Positions 6,560-12,683 of a stretch of DNA of 12,683 bases are shown here, piece after piece. Both the position numbers and the translations under genes were made by a program. This DNA comes from UMGS755 sp045590535. GTDB lineage: Bacteria > Bacillota > Clostridia > UBA1381 > UBA9506. Under the pieces are notes generated by a model. That model worked only from the letters and a program-made list of their open reading frames with translations, was not told the origin of the DNA and searched no databases. The DNA is taken from assembly GCA_045590535.1 (NCBI GenBank), contig JAZNRE010000027.1, positions 1 to 12,683 of the forward strand. Direction: 5' to 3'. The stretch's first letter is position 1; each line of letters opens with the position of its first letter.

Positions 6560-7201
6560 ATGACGACACAGACAAAAAAACGGATTGGTGTTTTGGTTTC
6601 TGGCGGCGGAACGAACCTGCAGGCATTGATTGATGCGGCAAGCCGTGGTGAGCTTGCAAGCGGCACCATTTCGGTTGTGATTTCAAGCAAGCCGGGGGCC
6701 TTTGCTTTAGAGCGAGCTAAAAAAGCCGGTATTGAAGGCATTTGCGTGGACAGAAAGGCTTTTTCTGACCGGACGGCCTTTGAGGGGGCGCTTCTCCGGG
6801 AGCTTGCAGAGCGCAAGATTGATGTGCTGGTGCTGGCGGGCTTTATGCTGGTTTTAAGCGACCAATTCATCCGGCAGTATCCTGACCGGATTGTGAATGT
6901 TCACCCTGCGCTGATTCCCTCTTTTTGCGGCGACGGATTTTACGGTCTTCGCGTGCATGAAAGAGCTTTGGAATATGGCGTGAAGGTGACGGGTGCAACC
7001 GTTCATTTTGTTAACGAAGTGACCGATGGCGGCGCCATTATTCTGCAAAAGGCGGTGGAGATTCCTGAGGGAATTGATGCTGAAGCTTTGCAGCAGAAGG
7101 TTATGGTGGAAGCAGAGCACATTTTGCTACCTCGTGCGGTTGAGCTTTTATGTGCCGGCCGCTTGGAGCGTGTTGGTCGTCGAGTTTTGATACATGAATA
7201 A
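6560..7201 (+). CDS. purN: Phosphoribosylglycinamide formyltransferase (GAR transformylase 1)
   Basis: Transfers a formyl group from 10-formyltetrahydrofolate to GAR, giving FGAR; cytosolic. The 213-residue protein has the phosphate loop GGGTNL (15-20) and the catalytic triad Asn113, His115 and Asp156, in NVHPALIPSF and FVNEVTDGGAII. Its use of folate separates it from the formate-using PurT. The segment SFCGDGFYGLRVHERAL is the variant loop common in Clostridia. ATG at 6560 lies 8 nt after AGAGGA (6546-6551). purH begins 27 bp after its stop. The gene product works directly on the product of PurD, which is encoded further down the same strand. Confidence 0.96.
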   Translation: MTTQTKKRIGVLVSGGGTNLQALIDAASRGELASGTISVVISSKPGAFALERAKKAGIEGICVDRKAFSDRTAFEGALLRELAERKIDVLVLAGFMLVLSDQFIRQYPDRIVNVHPALIPSFCGDGFYGLRVHERALEYGVKVTGATVHFVNEVTDGGAIILQKAVEIPEGIDAEALQQKVMVEAEHILLPRAVELLCAGRLERVGRRVLIHE

Positions 7202-7228
7202 AAATTTTTGACAAAGGAGCAGATGAAC

Positions 7229-8773
7229 ATGGCAAAAAGAGCATTACTTAGCGTATCCGATAAAAACGGTATTGTAGAATTTGCGAAAGGGTTAATTGAT
7301 TTAGGTTTTGAAATTGTTTCAACAGGTGGAACAAAGCGGGTGCTGAAAGAGGCAGGTCTTGCTGTTACCGGTGTTTCAGACATCACCGGTTTTCCTGAGT
7401 GCTTGGATGGACGCGTGAAGACCCTGCATCCGAAAATTCATGCCGGCATTTTGGCTATGCGTGAAAACCCTGAGCATATGAGCCAGCTGGAAGAATTGGG
7501 TGTTGACACCATTGATGTTGTGGCCATTAACCTGTATCCCTTTAAACAAACCATTCAAAAAGAAGGCGTGACTTTAGAGGAAGCGGTTGAAAACATTGAT
7601 ATCGGTGGCCCCACCATGATTCGTGCAGCAGCTAAAAACTATCAGGATGTTGCCGTTGTGGTTGACCCTGCAGACTATGAAACCGTTTTGGCTGAATACA
7701 GAGAGAATGGCTCGGTTTGCCGTGAAACCAAATTCTATTTGGCTTATAAGGTGTTTGAGCACACAGCGGCTTATGACACTTTGATTTCTACATATTTGAG
7801 AAAGACCATTGGCAAGGAACTCTTCCCCCAGAATCTTTCTTTGACTTTTGAAAAGGTGCAGGATATGCGCTATGGTGAAAATCCCCATCAGCAGGCTGTT
7901 TTCTATAAAGAAGTAGGCGCTTGCAGTGGCACTCTTTCAGCTGCAAAACAGCTGCACGGCAAGGAGCTTTCTTACAACAACATTAACGATGCCAACGGCG
8001 CTCTTGATTTGGTGAAAGAATTTACAGAGCCCACAGTTGTGGCATCTAAGCATGCAAATCCCTGCGGCGTGGGCACCGGCGCTGACATTTATGAAGCGTA
8101 CATGAAAGCCTATGAGGGTGACCCGGTTTCTATCTTTGGTGGCATTATTGCAGCCAACAGAGAAATTGACGGCAAAACCGCAGAAGAGATGAGCAAGATT
8201 TTCCTGGAAATTATTGTGGCACCATCTTTCTCAAAGGAAGCCATTGAAATTTTGACCAAGAAACAGAACATTCGTCTTTTGGAGCTGCCCACCATTTCCG
8301 AGCGTCCCAGCAAAAACGATTTTGACATGAAAAAGGTTATGGGCGGTCTTTTGGTGCAGCAGAGAGATACAGAGCTTTATGACGAAGAAAACTGGCAGGT
8401 TGTTACCAAAGTGCAGCCTACAGAAGAACAGATTCGTGATTTAAAATTTGCATGGAAGGTTGTTAAGCATGCAAAATCTAACGGCATTGCTGTGGCAAAG
8501 GATAACATGTCTTTAGGCGTGGGACCTGGCCAGACCAACCGCGTTATGGCTGCCAGAATTGCCCTTGACTATGCCGGTGAGCGTGCACAGGGCGCCAGCC
8601 TTGCATCGGATGCATTCTTCCCCTTCCCTGATACCGTTGAGGCAGCTGCCAAAGCAGGCATTAAGGCCATTATTCAGCCGGGCGGCTCGAAAAAAGACCA
8701 GGAATCCATTGATGCTTGTGATAAGCACGGCATTGCGATGGTGTTTGTTGGCATGCGTCACTTTAAGCATTAA
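7229..8773 (+). CDS. purH: Bifunctional AICAR formyltransferase / IMP cyclohydrolase
   Basis: Carries out the last two steps to IMP: formylation of AICAR with 10-formyltetrahydrofolate, then ring closure; cytosolic. Residues 1 to about 195 form the MGS-like IMP cyclohydrolase domain (RALLSVSDKNG, STGGTKRVL, GRVKTLHPKIHAGIL at 61-75). The rest is the AICAR transformylase with RYGENPHQ (214-221), YNNINDANGA (249-258), the catalytic Lys274-His275 in KHANPCGVG, and the ending FVGMRHFKH. I take the ATG at 7229 (MAKRALLSVS), 9 nt after AAAGGAG at 7213-7219. The longer TTG start at 7208 lies upstream of that ribosome site and an ATG at 7223 is only 3 nt from it. The protein is then 514 residues, the normal size. 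The next gene begins 32 bp later. Confidence 0.97.
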   Translation: MAKRALLSVSDKNGIVEFAKGLIDLGFEIVSTGGTKRVLKEAGLAVTGVSDITGFPECLDGRVKTLHPKIHAGILAMRENPEHMSQLEELGVDTIDVVAINLYPFKQTIQKEGVTLEEAVENIDIGGPTMIRAAAKNYQDVAVVVDPADYETVLAEYRENGSVCRETKFYLAYKVFEHTAAYDTLISTYLRKTIGKELFPQNLSLTFEKVQDMRYGENPHQQAVFYKEVGACSGTLSAAKQLHGKELSYNNINDANGALDLVKEFTEPTVVASKHANPCGVGTGADIYEAYMKAYEGDPVSIFGGIIAANREIDGKTAEEMSKIFLEIIVAPSFSKEAIEILTKKQNIRLLELPTISERPSKNDFDMKKVMGGLLVQQRDTELYDEENWQVVTKVQPTEEQIRDLKFAWKVVKHAKSNGIAVAKDNMSLGVGPGQTNRVMAARIALDYAGERAQGASLASDAFFPFPDTVEAAAKAGIKAIIQPGGSKKDQESIDACDKHGIAMVFVGMRHFKH

Positions 8774-8805
8774 TTTTTAGGGTTGACGAGTGAAAGGAAA
8801 AGACT

Positions 8806-9342
8806 ATGGATGTATACATGTATCCAGCCATTCCGGAGCAGTATTACGAAGAAATTCTGGATATTTTAACCTGTTGTGATAGGGACTTTTTGCCGCCACT
8901 TTCGGCTCGTGAGAGCACGACGCAGAAAGCGTTCAGCGCAGAAACGACCAGTGGCAAAAAGCCGGTTTCCTATTGCCGGGAGATGATGCAGCAGAATGGT
9001 TTTTTGGCCTTTGACGATGGGCGTGTGGCAGGGTTTTTAAGCTTTAAAAAAGACTATACCTGTGATGCGATTGGCAAAGAAACCTTTCCCAATGTTTACA
9101 TATCCACTTTGGCTGTTCATCCCGATTACCGTGGCAGAGGCATTGCCAAACAGCTTTATGCTGCGATTTTATCCAGTTTTGCAGAATGCAATGCATACAC
9201 AAGAACCTGGTCGACAAACCAGTCGCAGATGAAGATTTTGCCCGGTTTGCAGTTTGAAGAAATTAAGCGCATTAAAAATGATAGAGGCCAGGGAATTGAT
9301 ACGGTATATTTTTATCGTTCCCGGACGAAAAACACAGACTAA
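8806..9342 (+). CDS. GNAT-family N-acetyltransferase, substrate unknown
   Basis: A 178-residue protein with one GNAT domain. Motif A is clear: YISTLAVHPDYRGRGIAKQLYAAI (about 98-121; the pyrophosphate-binding RGRGIA at 109-114) would bind acetyl-CoA. The C-terminal part LPGLQFEEIKRIKNDRGQGIDTVYFYR resembles the last strands of the fold. Residues 1-60 are less conserved and would form the acceptor site; nothing in them tells me the substrate. ATG at 8806 has AAAGGA 7 nt upstream. The gene sits between purH and purD, 32 bp from one and 23 bp from the other, on the same strand, so it is transcribed within the purine operon. It is not a known purine enzyme. It could be a passenger, or could modify a metabolite or protein whose level follows purine demand. 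Base usage looks like its neighbours, giving no sign of recent transfer. Confidence 0.85.
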   Translation: MDVYMYPAIPEQYYEEILDILTCCDRDFLPPLSARESTTQKAFSAETTSGKKPVSYCREMMQQNGFLAFDDGRVAGFLSFKKDYTCDAIGKETFPNVYISTLAVHPDYRGRGIAKQLYAAILSSFAECNAYTRTWSTNQSQMKILPGLQFEEIKRIKNDRGQGIDTVYFYRSRTKNTD

Positions 9343-9365
9343 CGAAAGGATTACGGTAATAGATT

Positions 9366-10637
9366 ATGAAAGTGTTAGTGGTTGGCGGCGGTGGCCGTGA
9401 ACATACAATTATCTGGAAATTGGCACAGAGCCCACTTAAGCCCGAGCTTTATGCAGCGCCGGGCAACGGTGGCATTTCGCAGCTTGCCACCTGTGTGGAT
9501 ATTAAAGCCACCGATGTGGAAGGCGTGGTGCGCTTTGCCAAAGAAAATCAAATTGATTTAACCGTGGTTGCGCCGGACGACCCCTTAATGCTGGGTATGG
9601 TTGACCGTTTGGAAGAAGAGGGCCTTAAGGCCTTTGGACCTCGCCAAAATGCAGCCATTATTGAGGGAAGCAAGGTTTTTTCAAAGGACTTAATGAAAAA
9701 ATATGGCATTCCCACTGCGGCCTATGAGGTGTTTGACGACAGCGAAAAGGCCATCGCCTATTTAGAAACCATCAGCTATCCTACCGTTGTGAAGGCGGAG
9801 GGTTTGGCTTTGGGCAAGGGCGTTATTATTGCAGCTGATTTTGCTGAGGCGAAGGCAGCGGTAGAAGACATTATGTGCGACAAGGTTTTTGGTGATGCCG
9901 GAAGCCGTGTGGTTATTGAAGAATTTTTGACAGGACAAGAGGTTTCGGTTTTAGCCTTTACTGACGGCAAGACCCTGTGCCCCATGGTGAGTGCCCAGGA
10001 CCACAAGCGTGCCTATGATAACGACGAGGGCTTAAATACAGGGGGTATGGGTACTTTTTCTCCCAGCCGGCTTTATACTGAGGCGATTCATGCTGAATGT
10101 ATGGAAAAAATCTTTATGCCCACTATGGCGGCTATGAACAAAGAGGGTCGCACCTTTAAAGGTGTTTTATACTTTGGTTTGATTATGACCAAAAACGGCG
10201 TTAAGGTGATTGAATATAACGCTCGGTTTGGTGACCCTGAAACCCAGGTTGTGCTCCCCAGACTGAAAACCGATTTATTGGAAATCTTTTTGGCGGTGGC
10301 AGAAGAAAGACTCGGCGAAGTTGACATTTGCTGGGCTGACAATGCGGCAGTTTGCGTTGTTATGGCATCTGGCGGATATCCCAAAGCGTATGATAAGGGC
10401 CTGCCCATCAGCGGCATCAGCGTGGCTGAACAAGATGAGGCAGTTACCGTTTTTCATGCCGGCACAGTGCTGAAGGATGATGTATTTTTAACCGCCGGCG
10501 GTCGCGTGCTTGGCGTGACAGCTGTGGGGGATAACTTAGACAGCGCCATTAAAAAGGCCTATGAAGCGGTGGAAAAAATACACTTTGATAAGGTGCATTA
10601 TCGCCGGGACATTGGCATTAAAAAAGAAATTATTTAG
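9366..10637 (+). CDS. purD: Phosphoribosylamine-glycine ligase (GAR synthetase)
   Basis: ATP-grasp enzyme joining phosphoribosylamine and glycine into GAR, the step right after PurF; cytosolic. The 423-residue length is normal. The N-terminal domain opens MKVLVVGGGGREHTI (phosphate loop), followed by AAPGNGGIS (31-39). ATP-grasp parts include VVKAEGLALGKGV (141-153), QDHKRAYDNDEG and NTGGMGTFSP (211-233), and the metal ligands Glu283 and Asn285 in VIEYNARFGDPETQ. The ATG at 9366 is the only plausible start, because a stop codon lies two codons upstream. Its nearest ribosome-type sequence, GAAAGGA at 9344-9350, is about 15 nt away, longer than usual. That may lower translation unless it is coupled to the acetyltransferase gene, which ends 23 bp upstream. 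The chemically unstable phosphoribosylamine made by PurF is its substrate. Confidence 0.96.
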   Translation: MKVLVVGGGGREHTIIWKLAQSPLKPELYAAPGNGGISQLATCVDIKATDVEGVVRFAKENQIDLTVVAPDDPLMLGMVDRLEEEGLKAFGPRQNAAIIEGSKVFSKDLMKKYGIPTAAYEVFDDSEKAIAYLETISYPTVVKAEGLALGKGVIIAADFAEAKAAVEDIMCDKVFGDAGSRVVIEEFLTGQEVSVLAFTDGKTLCPMVSAQDHKRAYDNDEGLNTGGMGTFSPSRLYTEAIHAECMEKIFMPTMAAMNKEGRTFKGVLYFGLIMTKNGVKVIEYNARFGDPETQVVLPRLKTDLLEIFLAVAEERLGEVDICWADNAAVCVVMASGGYPKAYDKGLPISGISVAEQDEAVTVFHAGTVLKDDVFLTAGGRVLGVTAVGDNLDSAIKKAYEAVEKIHFDKVHYRRDIGIKKEII

Positions 10638-10672
10638 TAAATTGCAATTACAGGGAAGAAGGATAACAGCCA

Positions 10673-11470
10673 TTGTACAGAAAAATTGTGGACTTTCATG
10701 CCCATGCCTTTCATGATAAAATTGCAAAAAAGGCGGCAAAGAATTTAAATGAATATTATGGGATTCCTCTGGCAGGAGACGGTCGGTTTCAGATTTTGTT
10801 AGACAGCATGGAGGAAAACCATATTGACACTTTGGTTGTGCATGCAACGGCCACAAAGCCGGAGCAGGTGCCGGTGATAAATGATTACATGGCGGGACTT
10901 ATTGCACCGCAAATTGTGGGTTTTGGCACCCTGCACCCCGACTACCCTATGTGGCAGAAAGAGTTAGACAGATTTGCTGATTTAGGGCTTAAAGGCGTTA
11001 AATTTCACCCCATTTTTCAGGGATTCCGTGTGGATGATGCCAGCATGTACCCCATCTATGAAGAGCTGGAGGGACGCCTGCCTGTGCTGATGCATATGGG
11101 CGATGTAAATGTTGATTATGCAACGCCGGAGCGTCTTTTGCGAGTGATGAAAGACTTTCCGAAGTTGACGGTTGTGGCGGCGCATTTGGGTAGCTATCAT
11201 GACTATTGGAATGCGCAGAAATGCCTTTCGGACCTGGAAAATCTCTATGTGGATACATCCAGCGCTATTCGTTTTTTGGAGCCGGAAGAGGCAACCCGTG
11301 TGATTCGGGCTTATGGCACAGAAAGAGTGCTTTTTGGAACGGATTATCCCTTATCCTTGCACAAAGCAGAGCTTGAAATTTTTGACAAGCTTGCTTTGAC
11401 AGAGGAAGAGAGTGAACAGATTTTGTGGAAAAATGCCTATCGTTTGTTGGGCTTTTCTATGGAAAAATAA
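10673..11470 (+). CDS. Metal-dependent hydrolase of the amidohydrolase superfamily (amidohydrolase_2/ACMSD-like)
   Basis: A 265-residue TIM-barrel hydrolase. Metal and catalytic candidates appear in the expected order: HxH at His9 and His11 (VDFHAHAF), GVKFHP with His112, LMHMGD with His141, VAAHLG with His171, and LFGTDYP with Asp224. This layout matches the COG2159 group (amidohydrolase_2; ACMSD, hydroxybenzoate decarboxylase-like enzymes and many uncharacterised members). The substrate cannot be deduced. The start is TTG at 10673, 10 nt after AGAAGG at about 10657-10662. It puts the HxH motif at residue 9, as is normal, and no ATG or GTG lies usefully nearer. It begins 35 bp after purD and ends 21 bp before mutY, so it is probably read through from the purine operon. 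No signal peptide is seen, so it is likely cytosolic. Confidence 0.85.
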   Translation: MYRKIVDFHAHAFHDKIAKKAAKNLNEYYGIPLAGDGRFQILLDSMEENHIDTLVVHATATKPEQVPVINDYMAGLIAPQIVGFGTLHPDYPMWQKELDRFADLGLKGVKFHPIFQGFRVDDASMYPIYEELEGRLPVLMHMGDVNVDYATPERLLRVMKDFPKLTVVAAHLGSYHDYWNAQKCLSDLENLYVDTSSAIRFLEPEEATRVIRAYGTERVLFGTDYPLSLHKAELEIFDKLALTEEESEQILWKNAYRLLGFSMEK

Positions 11471-11491
11471 CGAAATAAGAGGTGAAGCGGT

Positions 11492-12562
11492 GTGGACTGT
11501 CAGGATATTTTAGCGGCGATGGTTGCGCCGCTTTGTTTATGGTATAAGAAGAATCAGCGGATTTTGCCCTGGCGGGAAAATCATGATCCTTACCGGGTTT
11601 GGGTTTCGGAAATTATGCTGCAGCAAACACGGGTGGAGGCGGCTATTCCTTATTATCAGCGGTTTTTAGAGGCGCTGCCCACGGTGTCGGCTTTGGCCAA
11701 GGCACCGGAAGAACAACTGCTGAAACTGTGGGAAGGGCTGGGCTACTATAGCCGTGTGCGGAACATGCAAAAGGCAGCGCAGGCGGTTGTGACAGAATAT
11801 GGCGGACAATTTCCCCAAGATGCGGCATTGCTTGAGAAGTTGCCGGGCGTTGGAGATTACACCGCGGGGGCTGTGGCGTCTATTGCCTTCCGCCTGCCTA
11901 CACCGGCGGTGGATGGCAATGTTTTGCGGGTATTAGCAAGGCTGTGTGATGATGAACGGGATATTTTGCTGCCACAGGTGAAAAAGGATGTGAAAAAAGC
12001 GCTAGCTTTGGTGTATCCTTTAGCGGAGGATTGCAGCGATTTGACCCAGGGACTAATGGAGCTGGGGGCTTTGGTTTGCGTTCCCGGTGCGCCCAAATGT
12101 GGCCTTTGTCCTTTGCAGGAATTGTGCCTGGCTAAAAAGAGAAATCGGGAGCAGTTTTTGCCTGTCCGAAAGGCAAAAACCAAAAAGAAAACGGTGAAAC
12201 GAACGGTGTTTCTCTTAATGTGTGGGGACGAGTTTGCCCTCATAAAGCGGGGCGAAAAAGGTGTTTTGGCAGGGATGTGGGAGTTCCCCGCTATGGAGGG
12301 ACATGGCTCATCTGCACAAGTGGAGGCCTGGCTGGCAGAGAGGGACGCCCTTGGAGAAAAGACCCGGTTTATTGACAGTCGCCATGTGTTTAGTCACTTG
12401 ATTTGGGATATGCAGAGTTATTTGGTTTGCACAGAGAAAAAAACCGCGGATTTTACCTGGTTTTCCCTTACAGAACTTGTTGAACAGGTTGCACTTCCCT
12501 CGGCGATGAAACCGTTTCTTAAGGCGATGCTTAAAAAGAAGGAAAAAGGCGGAAAACCGTGA
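11492..12562 (+). CDS. mutY: A/G-specific adenine DNA glycosylase
   Basis: Removes adenine mispaired with 8-oxoguanine, preventing G-to-T changes after oxidative damage. The 356-residue protein shows the full MutY order: catalytic Glu40 in VSEIMLQQT, the helix-hairpin-helix LPGVGDYTAGAV (117-128), catalytic Asp141 in PAVDGNVLRVLAR, the [4Fe-4S] ligands Cys196-x6-Cys203-x2-Cys206-x5-Cys212, and a C-terminal NUDIX-like domain from about residue 236. That domain contains GMWEFPAMEG and the FSH loop (300-302) that recognises 8-oxoG. The FSH loop and C-terminal domain separate it from endonuclease III. The start is GTG at 11492 with AAGAGGTG at 11477-11484, spacing 7 nt. It is the last gene of the co-directional run, and no terminator is visible after its TGA. 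Confidence 0.95.
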   Translation: MDCQDILAAMVAPLCLWYKKNQRILPWRENHDPYRVWVSEIMLQQTRVEAAIPYYQRFLEALPTVSALAKAPEEQLLKLWEGLGYYSRVRNMQKAAQAVVTEYGGQFPQDAALLEKLPGVGDYTAGAVASIAFRLPTPAVDGNVLRVLARLCDDERDILLPQVKKDVKKALALVYPLAEDCSDLTQGLMELGALVCVPGAPKCGLCPLQELCLAKKRNREQFLPVRKAKTKKKTVKRTVFLLMCGDEFALIKRGEKGVLAGMWEFPAMEGHGSSAQVEAWLAERDALGEKTRFIDSRHVFSHLIWDMQSYLVCTEKKTADFTWFSLTELVEQVALPSAMKPFLKAMLKKKEKGGKP

Positions 12563-12583
12563 AGCTTTATGATAAAATAGGGG

Positions 12584-12612
12584 TTTACTTTGTTTTTGTT
12601 TTATGTTACAAT
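12584..12612 (+). promoter_or_regulatory. Sigma-A promoter reading out of the window
   Basis: TTTACT (12584-12589) and TACAAT (12607-12612) are separated by 17 nt, with TG one base upstream of the -10 (extended -10). The start should fall near 12619. The leader then contains an inverted repeat CGGCTT (12644-12649) and AAGCCG (12677-12682); the downstream gene is off the window. Bases 12563-12683 hold no gene that I can support. Confidence 0.6.
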
Positions 12613-12683
12613 ACAGGTAATTGGTGATTTTCACACAGATTGACGGCTTGATACGGTGTTTTTTTAAAAGCGCCCAAAGCCGC

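Noticed and set aside
8810..8819. Palindrome ATGTATACAT at the start of the acetyltransferase gene
   Set aside because: It lies within codons 2-5, has no partner site or promoter near it, and a 10-bp AT-rich palindrome is expected by chance.
12545..12562. CGG-AAAA-CCG hairpin at the mutY end as a terminator
   Set aside because: The stem is only 3 bp and no T-tract follows.
1..12683. CRISPR arrays, tRNA or rRNA genes, transposases, phage or defence genes
   Set aside because: No regularly spaced repeats, cloverleaf sequences, rRNA motifs or such protein families were seen; nearly all sequence is accounted for by metabolic and repair genes.

Overview
The window reads as a metagenomic contig from an anaerobic member of the Firmicutes, probably a gut-associated Clostridia species. 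The grounds are strong AAAGGAG-type ribosome sites, mid-range GC with AT-rich spacers, a Bacillus-type PurF with a short propeptide and iron-sulfur cysteines, and a glucuronide-use locus typical of gut bacteria. No 16S or other strong taxonomic marker is present, so I go no further. Bases 1-20 are not genomic: their reverse complement equals the start of an MGI/DNBSEQ sequencing adapter, and they cut the first gene in mid-codon.

Region 1 (about 21-3974) is a divergent glucuronide and hexuronate catabolic locus. Leftward run a GPH-family sugar/glucuronide cation symporter and then a beta-glucuronidase, of which only the first 168 codons are present. Rightward run KDPG aldolase (eda) and 2-keto-3-deoxygluconate kinase (kdgK). 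Glucuronides would be imported and cleaved to glucuronate. The isomerase, oxidoreductase and dehydratase steps to KDG are not in the window; KdgK and Eda then give pyruvate and glyceraldehyde 3-phosphate. The 266-bp divergent spacer holds a good sigma-A promoter for eda, a weaker one for the transporter, and several inverted repeats that look like operators. A strong intrinsic terminator closes the rightward unit.

Region 2 (4061-10637) is a tight, co-directional purine operon: purF, purM (ATGA overlap), purN, purH, a GNAT acetyltransferase, purD. It covers the first step (PurF), GAR synthesis and formylation (PurD, PurN), AIR synthesis (PurM) and the last two steps to IMP (PurH). purE, purC, purL, purQ, purS and purB are not here.

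Region 3 (10673-12562) continues the same strand at short spacing with a metal-dependent amidohydrolase and mutY (adenine glycosylase with iron-sulfur and 8-oxoG-recognition domains). I see no terminator after mutY. The last 120 bases carry a good promoter, with an extended -10, reading out of the window.

Most of the window is orthodox metabolism. I found no mobile element, CRISPR array, tRNA, rRNA or defence system. The points most worth a second look are the adapter junction, the operator cluster in the divergent spacer, the GNAT gene lodged between purH and purD, the unclear origin of the purine transcript, and the start-site choices that move three N-termini.
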